A model generated the notes under the pieces. The model was not told the DNA's origin. It made no database searches and worked only from the letters and a program-made list of their open reading frames with translations. 64,000 nt of DNA, taken from the NCBI GenBank assembly GCA_964425225.1, contig CAYRMD010000017.1:1-64000 (forward strand), given 5' to 3'. The stretch is from BPJU01 sp964425225. Its GTDB lineage: Bacteria > Planctomycetota > Planctomycetia > Pirellulales > Pirellulaceae. Made by a program: the position numbers and the translations under genes. The number at the start of each line of letters is the position of its first letter. Within the stretch, counting starts at the first letter, position 1. Below are positions 37,063 to 46,182 of this stretch, piece after piece.

Positions 37063-37818
37063 TTAGGCGGTCATTCCTCCATCGACCACCAGCACGTGGC
37101 CGGTAATGTAGGCTGCCGCCGGGCTCGCTAAAAACAGCACGGCGGCGGCTACGTCCTCGGGTGTACCTAAGCGACGCACCGGAATACGTTTTTTGGCCTC
37201 CTCCAACAGAGTCGGGCTTAAAGTTCGCGTCATGTCACTTTCGATAAACCCTGGAGCGACTGCGTTGATGGTGATCTGCCGGCTGGCGAGCTCTCGGCTC
37301 AAACTGCGTGTCAAACCGATCAAACCTGCTTTCGATGCCGAATAATTGGTCTGACCCGGATTGCCGATTAGTCCCGAGACACTCGTCATATTGATAATAC
37401 GCCCATACCGGGCTCGCATCATGTGGCGGGACACGGCTCGCGCAAAGAGAAACGCCCCGCGCAAATTCGTTTCCAGTACCTCATCCCATTCTTCGTCGGT
37501 CATCCTGGGCAATAGCGTATCGCGCGTTATCCCCGCATTGTTAACCAAGATATCCAGTCGCTGCCACAATTGGACAACCTGCTCGACGGTCTTCTCCACG
37601 TCGTCGCGTTCGCGAACGTCACAGGCAAAGGCTTCGGCTGTACCTCCAGCCTGGCGAATAGCTTGAACGGTTTGGGCTAGCTTCTCTTCCGACCGTGCCA
37701 CACAGGCTACCTGCGCGCCATTGCGGGCCAATTCCAAAGCGACCGCGCGACCAATTCCCTGCGAAGCCCCGGTTACCAGTGCTACCTGCCCTGTCAGATC
37801 GGCGGCCCAGCCAGCCAT
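37063..37818 (-). CDS. fabG: 3-oxoacyl-ACP reductase
   Basis: A 251-residue short-chain dehydrogenase/reductase. It has the NADP-binding VTGASQGIGRAVA, the catalytic Ser of MTSVSG, and the YSASKAG Tyr/Lys pair, with NNAGITRD and ITGHVLVVDGG typical of FabG. It reduces 3-oxoacyl-ACP. It is positioned between fabD and acpP. Confidence 0.95.
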   Translation of the reverse strand: MAGWAADLTGQVALVTGASQGIGRAVALELARNGAQVACVARSEEKLAQTVQAIRQAGGTAEAFACDVRERDDVEKTVEQVVQLWQRLDILVNNAGITRDTLLPRMTDEEWDEVLETNLRGAFLFARAVSRHMMRARYGRIINMTSVSGLIGNPGQTNYSASKAGLIGLTRSLSRELASRQITINAVAPGFIESDMTRTLSPTLLEEAKKRIPVRRLGTPEDVAAAVLFLASPAAAYITGHVLVVDGGMTA

Positions 37819-37895
37819 GTATCGAACTCCTCACCCACAAGATATCCCGTTATTGTCTTAATCGCTCGATCGTCGTTCGACCAATCTCGATTCCC

Positions 37896-38807
37896 TCAAC
37901 AAGCTATTGTCTCACAGCCAATTTTTCTGTCGATGCGCTTCAGCAATCCACTCAAGACCCGGCCAGGTCCGATCTCATGGAAGGTCTGATAACCATCGCC
38001 GATCATGCGGCGCATCAATGCCTCCCACCGGACGGGCATAATTAGTTGCTGCACCAGAAGATTACGGATTTCGGTGGGATCCGTGTGTGGTGCGGCGTCC
38101 ACATTGGAGTAGACAGGGATGCGTGCTGGCTGCAAAACCGCCTCTTCTAATACCTCGCGCAGTGCATCACCAGCCGGCGCCATCAATTCCGTATGAAAAG
38201 CGCCCGCCACCGCCAACGGCACCGTGCGCATCGCCCCGGCTTGTAAAGCACGTTCGGCTAAACGCTGGCACGCAGCAACATCGCCTGAAACCACCGTATT
38301 GCCCGGACACAAATAATTGGCCACGCGCAGGACCTCTCCCGACTCGACTAGCTCCTCACACAACTGCTCGACACGCTCAACCGGAAGTCCCAAAATGCTC
38401 ATCATCGTGCCCGGCCGTGCGTCAGCAGCCTGTTGCATCGCCTGCCCACGGCGCTGGACAATGCGCAAACCCGTGGCAAAGTCCATGACTCCTGCAAAGG
38501 TCAAAGCCGTAAATTCTCCCAAACTCAACCCCGCCGCTCCAGCGCAAGCACGAACGTAATCCGGTCGGTTTACTTCAAGAAACTCCAAAGCAGCTAAGCT
38601 CGTGACATACAAAGCAGGCTGGCTATAAACCGTCGAGTCCAATTGTTCGGCCGGTCCTTCCAAACAGATTTGGCGAAGATCATAACCCAACAATTCGGCC
38701 GCCTGGTCAAATAGCCGGCGCGCCTGTGGCAGAGACTCTAAAAGAACGCGTCCCATGCCAACAAACTGAGCACCTTGACCAGGAAACAAAAAACCAACGC
38801 GGCTCAC
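37896..38807 (-). CDS. fabD: Malonyl-CoA:ACP transacylase
   Basis: A 303-residue enzyme that transfers malonyl from CoA to ACP. The N-terminus GFLFPGQGAQFVGMG and the active-site elbow GLSLGEFTAL are typical, with S95 as nucleophile; the usual His of GHSxGE is Leu here, as in some homologues. The GTG at 38807 is chosen because GGAGGG lies just upstream and it starts with SRVGFLFPGQGAQ; an in-frame start at 38849 is possible. It precedes fabG by 77 bp. Confidence 0.93.
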   Translation of the reverse strand: MSRVGFLFPGQGAQFVGMGRVLLESLPQARRLFDQAAELLGYDLRQICLEGPAEQLDSTVYSQPALYVTSLAALEFLEVNRPDYVRACAGAAGLSLGEFTALTFAGVMDFATGLRIVQRRGQAMQQAADARPGTMMSILGLPVERVEQLCEELVESGEVLRVANYLCPGNTVVSGDVAACQRLAERALQAGAMRTVPLAVAGAFHTELMAPAGDALREVLEEAVLQPARIPVYSNVDAAPHTDPTEIRNLLVQQLIMPVRWEALMRRMIGDGYQTFHEIGPGRVLSGLLKRIDRKIGCETIAC

Positions 38808-39003
38808 CGTGCCCTCCCGCTGGCGTTGCTCGAAGCCCACACGTTGCACTCCGCAGAACGCCGTCGCTTATAAACCAACCTACGGACCGTTGCCGATCTA
38901 CCGCCAACTTTCCATCCGAGCGCCCAAAGTACGGCCCACCAGCAAATCCCACCTCGTGCCTTGCGCCGTGTAGTAACCGCAAGCACGATTGATTCCTCCA
39001 GAT

Positions 39004-39189
39004 TCAACGCTTCTGGGGCACCTCGATTACCTTGCGGCCCATGTAGTGACCGCAATTCGGACAAACCACATGCGTTGGCAGCGCCTGCCGACAGTTCGGA
39101 CAAAAAGCCAACTGCTTGGGCCGCAACGCATCGTGTGCACGGCGACGCCTCGTCCGAGAATTGGATTGCCTTCGTTTAGGAACCGCCAT
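39004..39189 (-). CDS. rpmF: Ribosomal protein L32
   Basis: A 61-residue 50S protein beginning MAVPKRRQSNSRTRRRRAHD. Zinc ligands are in CPNCRQ and CPNCGHY. The ATG at 39189 follows AAGGAAAGGGG; an upstream in-frame start would not fit the family. As in many bacteria it heads the fatty-acid block, but plsX and fabH, which normally follow, are absent. Confidence 0.96.
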   Translation of the reverse strand: MAVPKRRQSNSRTRRRRAHDALRPKQLAFCPNCRQALPTHVVCPNCGHYMGRKVIEVPQKR

Positions 39190-39510
39190 AATCGAAACCC
39201 CTTTCCTTGTAGAAAGCCCAAAGTGCGGCTTCACCTCGCCACAAAAAACCCTACCTGCACCGCGCTGTCAGCACCGTTTACCGATCCTAGCCTATACTTC
39301 GAATAATTTCGCTGATCGTAAGGATCATCCCCACAGTCTGTCAACGACCGATTTGGCGCCTTCGCATCGGTTGGCGACGGCTGGAGCTTGCGACGGGTGG
39401 CAACTCGCCTCGGGGCTTGACGATCAACCCCAATACGGATTAGTATTGTATTGGGATTGAGACTCTGTATCAGTATGGGATTGCATCGTTCGATGGAGGT
39501 AATCCGGGCA
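39190..39510. other. Intergenic region with a hairpin
   Basis: This lies between rpmF (minus) and the orphan at 39511 (plus). CCCAATAC (39429-39436) and GTATTGGG (39448-39455) form an 8-bp stem with an 11-base loop. No gene is supported. Confidence 0.4.
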
Positions 39511-39897
39511 GTGATTGTTAAACAGACAAAACGAAAACCGCGTCGCCAAATGTCTTCGGGCAATATCAAGTCAAAGCGCTCGAACTCCGTAATCCTAGGA
39601 GAACTGCCCGGAGAAACACCCGAACAGCGTGTGCTAGTAGTGTGGCAAAGCTCGCCGTCTCGAGCCGAAACCTGCCCGGAAGGAGCGGTTCAGAACCAAG
39701 TATCGAGTTACCTGGAGCTTTGGCAGCAGGCTTGGGGAACCGGTGTCGGTTGGTATACGTATAATTCTGTGGGCTTGTTGCCGAGCCAAATTCGTCACTT
39801 CAAGGCACTTTTGGGCCAAGCGGCTTCGCGGCCCGATCCCTACGAGCTGCCGGATCCGACACCGCCCCTTCGCCTAATGCGTGCCGAATCAGCCTAA
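39511..39897 (+). CDS. Small orphan protein
   Basis: A 128-residue protein of no recognised family. The GTG at 39511 is chosen because GGAGG lies 11 bp upstream; an ATG at 39550 has no such motif, so the start is uncertain. The first 30 residues are basic, then comes a compact segment (RVLVVWQSSPSRAETC, SYLELWQQAWGTGVGWYTYN) and a Pro-rich tail. A cytoplasmic location is likely. It faces rpmF and converges on the ferritin-like gene. Confidence 0.55.
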   Translation: MIVKQTKRKPRRQMSSGNIKSKRSNSVILGELPGETPEQRVLVVWQSSPSRAETCPEGAVQNQVSSYLELWQQAWGTGVGWYTYNSVGLLPSQIRHFKALLGQAASRPDPYELPDPTPPLRLMRAESA

Positions 39898-39910
39898 GGC
39901 CAATCGCACA

Positions 39911-40376
39911 TTAACCGGTACGAGCTCGTCGTTTTGCCGCACTAGGAGCTTGGGCTTGCACCTTATTTAAAATCTTGGCCAGTCGCTCGACGCCCTGTTG
40001 CTCCTCCAACAGCAGGCTTTCTAAGAGGACCACCACCGGGCGATCGTCTTCAGCCAATGTCAATGCGCTCTTGTAAAGCTCTACAGCCGCCGATTCGAAC
40101 TCGTAGGCCAACTGCAACATTTCTTCAAGGTTATTGGTTTGTCGCACGGTATTCCGCTCGATGGTCGGAACGGCCCCCAGAGCCACGATCTTTTCCCCAA
40201 TAAGTTTCGCGTGTCGAAACGATTCCTCGGCTGCTTCGAAGAACATCTTGGCATAAACTTCTCGCCACAGTCCGCTGACAAGGAACCCAGCCTGAGCGTA
40301 TTGAGCGACTCCCGTCCACTCATGCCGGAGGATTTCGTTGAGTTTTTCGACAAGCGGCGCTTTTTTTTTCAGGCAT
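39911..40376 (-). pseudogene. Ferritin-like (bacterioferritin family) gene, frame shifted at an A9 tract
   Basis: The ATG at 40376 follows GAGGGAA by about 6 bp but is out of frame with the rest by one base. An A9 run (40361-40369 on the minus strand) lies four codons in; with eight A the product would read MPEKKAPLVEKLNEILRHEW and continue into WREVYAKMFFEAAEESFRHA, about 154 residues. That is a four-helix ferritin/bacterioferritin fold, with E/H pairs in EESFRHA and an EEQQ pair near the end where Bfr has EEQH. No ATG, GTG or TTG is available in the shifted frame before the M at 40246, so either slippage, a mutation or a sequencing error is involved. Confidence 0.8.
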
Positions 40377-40961
40377 ACAAGGTTCCCTCACTGCTAGCGC
40401 TTTCTAAATTAGAATTCGGCTCGGTCCGTCGAGACCGCGTGATCCTGGGCAAAAAACGTGTAGAAGCTCGATTCGGTCACTGATTTGGCAACTCGTTCCC
40501 ATCGACCGACCGAAACCTTAGTATATCGGCACAGGGTGCGTGGCCAAAGGGTACGTTTGTCACTGGCGCGGATCTGGTTTCCGGCTCGCATACCTCGGGA
40601 CCCCGTGGACGCGTTCGAAGAATGCTTCGTGCCAGCAATCGGGCACTTGGGTACAGCCGAACCCGTACAACCTCGTGCTGCAACTGATCCGCACAACCCT
40701 GGTCCATTGGTCCAACGGACGCGGCTCGAGCGGGGCGATTGCGGCTCGAGTATTTTCTGGCCATGGTATTATCCACTGGATGCTGCGTGGTGTTCAAGCT
40801 GCGCGATCGGTCAACGAGGATGTAGGATGACTACGCCGCCATGTGAAGCGTGCATGTTCAGTTGCTTTTGCACGTGCGATAGGCGCGTTTGGCATATTGC
40901 CCGCGTGACGTAAGTCACCGTTCAATGCCCGTAGGAGCCCGCGTGGTATGCTGGGCGAGAG
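40377..40961. other. Gene-free stretch between the ferritin-like gene and ruvB
   Basis: 585 bp with only short overlapping frames and none supported. It separates the ferritin-like gene from the stop codon of ruvB. No terminator is clear. Confidence 0.4.
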
Positions 40962-41990
40962 CTAGAACAGGGTGTCGGGCGGTTGTGCAGAAGTCTTCGA
41001 TGGGGTCAGCCCAAGATGTTGATAGGCCTTGGCCAAGGCAACTCGGCCGCGGGGCGTACGCACCAACAGTTCGTACCGCAACAGGAACGGCTCGACCTCG
41101 TCCTCCAGGGTATCGGCCGAAACATTAAGGGTATGGGCGATCGCCTCGACGCCGGCCGGGCCACCACCAAAGACACGGATAAGCGTTTCTAGGTAACGGC
41201 GATCTAGCCGGTTGAGTCCCAAGCTGTCGACGCCGATCATTCGCATGGCTTGTTCGACCACCGGGACGGTAATTACGCCGGTCGCCCGGCTTTGGGCATA
41301 ATCGCGCGCCCAGCGGAGTAGGTTATTGGCGATGCGCGGAGTACCTCGACTCCGCTCGGCCAGCATGCCAGCCGCCGCAGATTCCAATTGAACGTGCAGC
41401 TTGTGGGCGTTGCGATGCAGCAATTCGGTCAACTCTTCGACTCGGTAAAACTCCAGATGTTCGCGTATCAGAAACCGGTCGCGTAGGGGGGCCGACAAAA
41501 GCCCGGCGCGCGTCGTGGCTCCCACGAGCGTGAATGGTTTGAGGGGCAAACTGACCGTACGTGCGTGCACTCCTTCTCCCAGGACAATGTCGACTCGAAA
41601 ATCCTCCATGGCCGTGTAGAGGTATTCTTCGACTGCCTTAGGCAGGCGATGGATTTCGTCGATGAACAGTACGGATTTTTCTTCCGCGTTCGTTAAGAAC
41701 GGCAGCAAGTCGCGAGGGGCTTTCAGGGCTGGTCCGGAAGCAAACGTAATGGGTACGCCAAGCTCATTGGGCAGGCACGTTGCCAAGGTAGTCTTACCCA
41801 ATCCTGGTGGGCCATCAAACAGCACGTGTCCCAATGCCTCGCCACGGCGCCGAGCTGCCTCGACAGCGATCCGCAACCGTTCCAGCACTTCCTGTTGTCC
41901 GATAACATCGGCGAATCGTTGGGGACGCAGCCGCGGGTCGTCCTCCTGACGCGGCTCAACCTGGGGTCCAATGACTTTTTGCCTCGACAT
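40962..41990 (-). CDS. ruvB: Holliday junction DNA helicase RuvB
   Basis: A 342-residue AAA+ motor for branch migration with RuvA. Motifs: Walker A GPPGLGKTT, Walker B and Sensor in LFIDEIHRLP, and the family block TLVGATTRAGLLSAPLRDRF. A winged-helix domain closes the protein. It follows ruvA (minus) by about 90 bp. Confidence 0.96.
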   Translation of the reverse strand: MSRQKVIGPQVEPRQEDDPRLRPQRFADVIGQQEVLERLRIAVEAARRRGEALGHVLFDGPPGLGKTTLATCLPNELGVPITFASGPALKAPRDLLPFLTNAEEKSVLFIDEIHRLPKAVEEYLYTAMEDFRVDIVLGEGVHARTVSLPLKPFTLVGATTRAGLLSAPLRDRFLIREHLEFYRVEELTELLHRNAHKLHVQLESAAAGMLAERSRGTPRIANNLLRWARDYAQSRATGVITVPVVEQAMRMIGVDSLGLNRLDRRYLETLIRVFGGGPAGVEAIAHTLNVSADTLEDEVEPFLLRYELLVRTPRGRVALAKAYQHLGLTPSKTSAQPPDTLF

Positions 41991-42081
41991 AGTCCGTTCT
42001 CAACTTTCGGGCCCACTGGGCAGGTAAATGGCGGCCCTCCGGGCTCCCGATTCATCGTACCGTATTGGATGGCTAGGTTTA

Positions 42082-42726
42082 TTAACTTTGCCGTTGTGTG
42101 GTAAAGGTGATTTTAAAGATCGCCTGTAAGAGCCCTTCTACATCTTTAAACTTCTCACCGGTTTTCAGAGCGGCTTCGACCAAGCTCCGTGCCTCGCTCG
42201 GCCCATGGCCCAGTTGCACCAGGGCTTCGTGGGCAGCTTGAACAATATCGGCTGTTGCGGCGTCAACCAATGCCGCGTCGGCTTGGGGGGTTACTAGTAA
42301 CGCAAAACGCGACATCTTGCGGCGTAATTTGGCGACGATCCGCTCGGCGGTCGCCGTCCCGATACCGGGTAGGGCTGCGAGGCTTTTTGTATTCTGCTGT
42401 TCAATATCGATGGCGATATCCGCTACGGGGCGCACCATCGCCCTCAGGGCTTTTTTAACACCCACACCGTCGACCGAACAAAACATTTCGAAAAACTCCC
42501 TCTCGGCCGTGTGCAAAAATCCGACCAACCTCGGTGTCCAGCGTCCACTGGCCGCGTTCCCTTCGATGTATTCCAGAGTGTGGAGCTCCACGGGTTGGCC
42601 CAGCTTGTTTTGAAGACGCCGCCGTACCATGTCGGGTACCAGAACCTGGTAATCGAAGGCTCCGGCTGTGACCGTCACGGTCTCGTTATCGACGGCGGCC
42701 AGTATTCCGCATATTCGAGTTCTCAT
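42082..42726 (-). CDS. ruvA: Holliday junction helicase subunit RuvA
   Basis: A 214-residue junction-binding protein: N-terminal OB domain (MRTRICGILAAVDNETVTV), helix-hairpin-helix motifs (LPGIGTATAERIVAKLRRKM), and a C-terminal three-helix domain that contacts RuvB. ATG 42726 is chosen over longer in-frame starts, which would add unrelated residues. It follows ruvC. Confidence 0.94.
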   Translation of the reverse strand: MRTRICGILAAVDNETVTVTAGAFDYQVLVPDMVRRRLQNKLGQPVELHTLEYIEGNAASGRWTPRLVGFLHTAEREFFEMFCSVDGVGVKKALRAMVRPVADIAIDIEQQNTKSLAALPGIGTATAERIVAKLRRKMSRFALLVTPQADAALVDAATADIVQAAHEALVQLGHGPSEARSLVEAALKTGEKFKDVEGLLQAIFKITFTTQRQS

Positions 42727-42806
42727 GATGTGCATTTCGTGCCGGGATGGCCGAAGTCGCTTCGGACATTGGGCCATCGTGTAGAGGACAATTGCGACGG
42801 TTTAGT

Positions 42807-43430
42807 TCAGGTTAGGGCCAACGGCAAAGCCGTTCGCCGCCCTACCGGACCTATTGCTTCTGAAGAATTTCGGCGTTTGTACCAATGGCACACTGCCACA
42901 GCCAGGGCGTCGGCCACATCGCTGGGTTGCGGTACCGCGGGCAACCGGAGCTGGTGGCAGATCGCCTGTTGCATCTGGGACTTCGTGGCACGTCCGCTGC
43001 CAGTAATGATCCGCTTGATGTGCGTAGCCCCATACGAGAAAACCTCGACGTGTTTCTCTGCCGCCACTAAACAGATCACACCCCGGGCATGGCCCATGAG
43101 GATAGCGGTTCGCGGGTGGGCATAGTGTGAAAACAGCTCCTCCAGGGCCAACTCGGCTGGAGCGTACTGCCCTAAAAGTTCACGTACGGCTTCATGGAGC
43201 TTGTAAAGTCTCAACGGTAGCGGGCCATGTACGGGACGGATCAGTCCAGCTTCTTCCAAACGTCCGTCAGCCGACCGGAGAATCGCATATCCGGTACGGT
43301 TCAGCCCTGGATCGATCCCGACAATGTAGCCCTTTGAGTCGCTGCGTGGCGAATGGGGCGCGGTGCATGGCTTGGAACCGGCGGCACACGCTCCGTCCTG
43401 GAGCCTGTTGCGCGACTTGGACTTGACCAT
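42807..43430 (-). CDS. ruvC: Holliday junction resolvase RuvC
   Basis: A 207-residue endonuclease that cuts four-way junctions. Catalytic acidic residues lie in IVGIDPGLNRTGYA, LALEELFSH and DVADALAVA. The ATG at 43430 follows GGAAAGGAG and begins 2 bp after the ispF stop, so the two are coupled. About 27 basic residues precede the conserved core, a short extension relative to E. coli RuvC. Confidence 0.94.
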   Translation of the reverse strand: MVKSKSRNRLQDGACAAGSKPCTAPHSPRSDSKGYIVGIDPGLNRTGYAILRSADGRLEEAGLIRPVHGPLPLRLYKLHEAVRELLGQYAPAELALEELFSHYAHPRTAILMGHARGVICLVAAEKHVEVFSYGATHIKRIITGSGRATKSQMQQAICHQLRLPAVPQPSDVADALAVAVCHWYKRRNSSEAIGPVGRRTALPLALT

Positions 43431-43432
43431 CC

Positions 43433-44029
43433 TTACTCGACTCCTTTCCGAGAGTCCATCGCTTTCGTTGTTCGACCCGCAGGAGCAGCCGTCGTCGTGG
43501 GCACTGCCAGGCCGTTTTGTGAACCTGTCTGAGCAACTAATACGATGCATGCGGCGGCGATAGCTTCCCCGCGACCGATCGCATCGAGCTTCTCACCGGT
43601 CTTGGCCTTGACCGAAACCTGCTCAACGGGGATCTTTAATAGCTCGGCGATGCGCTGCCGGACGGCAGCCTTGTAGGGGGTCAGCTTCGGTTGTTCGGCG
43701 AAAACCGTGCTGTCCACATTCACAACCGACCAACCCGCCGAGCGGACGCGTTCGGCAACGAACTGCACCATTTCCGTGGAATCTTTACGGCGATACTGGG
43801 CGCCGCTATCCGGGAACCATTCGCCTATATCTCCCCAGGCCAGGGCTCCGAGCAATGCGTCGATCAAAGCGTGGAGCAGCACATCGGCATCGCTGTGGCC
43901 TACCAAGTGATGGTCCCAGGGGATCGCTATTCCTCCCAGCCGTAGGGGCCCTCCTTGGCCGACACGATGGATATCGTGCCCCCAGCCAATCCGCCACGGT
44001 ATGCCAATCATGGAATCGCCAGACACCAT
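43433..44029 (-). CDS. ispF: 2-C-methyl-D-erythritol 2,4-cyclodiphosphate synthase
   Basis: A 198-residue enzyme of the MEP isoprenoid pathway. The zinc site is visible in GWGHDIHRVG and the downstream HSDADVLLHALIDALLGA, both family hallmarks. The C-terminal 40 residues (after VLVAQTGSQ) are an extra Ala/Thr/Lys-rich tail. ATG 44029 is chosen; starts at 44011 or an upstream TTG at 44059 are possible. It heads ispF-ruvC-ruvA-ruvB. Confidence 0.93.
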   Translation of the reverse strand: MVSGDSMIGIPWRIGWGHDIHRVGQGGPLRLGGIAIPWDHHLVGHSDADVLLHALIDALLGALAWGDIGEWFPDSGAQYRRKDSTEMVQFVAERVRSAGWSVVNVDSTVFAEQPKLTPYKAAVRQRIAELLKIPVEQVSVKAKTGEKLDAIGRGEAIAAACIVLVAQTGSQNGLAVPTTTAAPAGRTTKAMDSRKGVE

Positions 44030-44227
44030 TTCCGTCACGGCGCATGACCATCCTGGCAAAAGGATCGGTACTTGGACTATTCTGAAGCGTTAGGGATCCA
44101 GGTGGATCTACGACTCGGTTCTTTATAATGGAACAGGCGTTCACCAGCAAGCGCAACTCGCCGAAGGGGGCCGCGTGGCTGTGTTGCTGCTAGCTTCCAT
44201 GAAAACGGGTTCTAAAACACGACAACC

Positions 44228-45274
44228 ATGGCGATTATCGAAGTACGCGGTTTGACGAAATACTACCGCGTTTATCAAAAACCGGAGGGCTTGTGGGCTT
44301 CATTGCGGGGGTTATTTCATCGGCGCTACGTGGACGTACAGGCGGTCCGTGGTATTGACTTAGAGGTCGAGGAGGGCGAGTTTGTTGCGTTCCTCGGTCC
44401 GAACGGTGCCGGCAAGACCACGACGTTAAAACTGCTTTCTGGTGTGATCTACCCGACCTCCGGTTCGGCTCGCGTGATGGGCTTCGTGCCCTGGAAACGG
44501 GACAATGCCTATCGGCGCCAGTTTGCGCTGGTTATGGGACAGAAAAATCAACTATGGTGGGATCTGCCGGCGATCGAATCCTTTCGCTTGCATCAACAGA
44601 TTTATGCGATTCCGTCGGAAACTTTTCGGCGCAATTGTGACGAGTTAACGGAGCTGCTGGGCGTGCGTGAGCTCTTGTATCAGCCGGTGCGCGAGCTTTC
44701 GCTGGGCGAGCGGATGAAGATGGAGTTAACTGCCGCTTTGCTGCACGCGCCGCGCGTATTGTTTCTGGACGAGCCGACGATCGGTTTAGACGTGGTGGCC
44801 CAACACAATATTCAGCAGTTCCTCCGGCAGTATCAAGAAAAGCGCAAGATAACCATTCTGCTCACGAGTCACTACATGAAGGACGTAGCTGCCTTGTGCC
44901 GCCGCGTCGTGATCATAGCCCGAGGTCAGATCCACTATGACGGTTCGCTGGCAGGTATCATCGACCAATTCAGCGGACACAAAATTATCACGCTTCAATT
45001 TAGTGAAGGTCAAACGGTGAGCGACCTGGAACGTTTTGGCCAGGTTCTGGGCTTCCAACAGCCCAAAGCACGGCTGCGAGTACCGCGGCATGAAGTCCCC
45101 AAAACGTTGGCCAGCATTCTGGCCAGTTACTCGGTCCAGGATGTGGCTGTGGAGGATCCACCCTTGGAACAAGTAATCGCCGAAGTATTCGATCGCGTCA
45201 ACCGAAATGAGCCGCCTGGGGACCATTCGCCAGATTGCTTGTCCACTCAAGCTGTTTCGACCTTCAGGCACTAA
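44228..45274 (+). CDS. ABC transporter ATP-binding protein (ABC-2 exporter)
   Basis: A 348-residue nucleotide-binding subunit. Walker A is GPNGAGKTT at residues 57-65; the signature reads LSLGERMKMEL and Walker B RVLFLDEPTIGLD, followed by the H-loop ILLTSHYMKDV. The 100-residue C-terminal extension suits ABC-2-type exporters. It is followed by two permease genes, so it powers their transport. The substrate is unknown. Confidence 0.92.
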   Translation: MAIIEVRGLTKYYRVYQKPEGLWASLRGLFHRRYVDVQAVRGIDLEVEEGEFVAFLGPNGAGKTTTLKLLSGVIYPTSGSARVMGFVPWKRDNAYRRQFALVMGQKNQLWWDLPAIESFRLHQQIYAIPSETFRRNCDELTELLGVRELLYQPVRELSLGERMKMELTAALLHAPRVLFLDEPTIGLDVVAQHNIQQFLRQYQEKRKITILLTSHYMKDVAALCRRVVIIARGQIHYDGSLAGIIDQFSGHKIITLQFSEGQTVSDLERFGQVLGFQQPKARLRVPRHEVPKTLASILASYSVQDVAVEDPPLEQVIAEVFDRVNRNEPPGDHSPDCLSTQAVSTFRH

Positions 45275-45317
45275 GTTTCCGAAGTCGTACGTGGTTTGCC
45301 CGACTGAGTAAGCTGCA

Positions 45318-46172
45318 ATGCAACTTGCACTACGACAACCTGCTGTGATCCAACGATTGACTACTCGGTGGGTCATTTTCCGTATTGCGCTTGAAGAACG
45401 GCTTGTCTACCGTGGTGACTTCGCCTTGGGAACCTTGATGCGCTTCTTGCCTATTATCACGCAGATTTTCTTGTGGCGTGCTGTGTTCGACGCCGTACAA
45501 GCCTCGGGAAGAACACAGGTTGCCGGATATCGGTTCGAAGACGTGGTTGCCTATTACCTGTTGACCATGGTAGCGCGGGCCTTTTCGAGTATGCCGGGGT
45601 TAGCTTCTGGGATCGCTACCAGCATCCGCAACGGAGAAATCAAGAAGTATATTATTCAGCCCGTTAATATGCTTGAGTTTCTCCTGTTGACCCGAATTGC
45701 CCACAAATTGGTTTACTATTCGGTAGCTATTGGTCCATTCGCTCTGGTGTTTTTCTTATGTCGAGGTTTTTTCCTGGAGGGATGGCCGCCGTTGTCTGTT
45801 ATCGGGATCTTCTGCGCCTCGCTCCTATTGGGCTTCTTTCTCGGGTACTTCATCGAAGCGTGCATCGGTCTTATTGGATTCTGGTTTTTGGAAATTAGTT
45901 CTCTGCTGTTCGTCTATATGCTTCTTAATTTTTTCCTGTCCGGGCATATGTTTCCGTTGGACTTGCTGCCAGGGCCAGCACGTGTTTGGGTGGATTGGCT
46001 ACCGTTCAAATATTTGGCCTATTTTCCGGCTGCCGTTTTCTTAAACAAGTTATCATTTTCGGAAATGATACAGGGGTTGTTGATCGAATTGACTTGGTTA
46101 GTCGTGTTTATCATACTTTCCCGTTTAGCATGGAGATTTGGCCTAAAACGCTACAGTGCGTTTGGAGGATGA
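45318..46172 (+). CDS. ABC-2 type permease, subunit 1
   Basis: A 284-residue membrane protein with about six helices, of the ABC2_membrane_6 (DUF990) type. It opens with a cytoplasmic RWVIFRIALEERLVYRGDF and contains FFLGYFIEACIGLIGFWFLE. Its homologue follows at once; the two permeases and the ATPase form one exporter. Low Lys/Arg and high Phe/Leu fit a transmembrane part. Confidence 0.85.
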   Translation: MQLALRQPAVIQRLTTRWVIFRIALEERLVYRGDFALGTLMRFLPIITQIFLWRAVFDAVQASGRTQVAGYRFEDVVAYYLLTMVARAFSSMPGLASGIATSIRNGEIKKYIIQPVNMLEFLLLTRIAHKLVYYSVAIGPFALVFFLCRGFFLEGWPPLSVIGIFCASLLLGFFLGYFIEACIGLIGFWFLEISSLLFVYMLLNFFLSGHMFPLDLLPGPARVWVDWLPFKYLAYFPAAVFLNKLSFSEMIQGLLIELTWLVVFIILSRLAWRFGLKRYSAFGG

Positions 46173-46182
46173 TGGACTTACG

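Noticed and set aside
40485..40913. 142-codon frame upstream of ruvB
   Set aside because: Low-quality composition and no start signal; an equal frame exists on the other strand.
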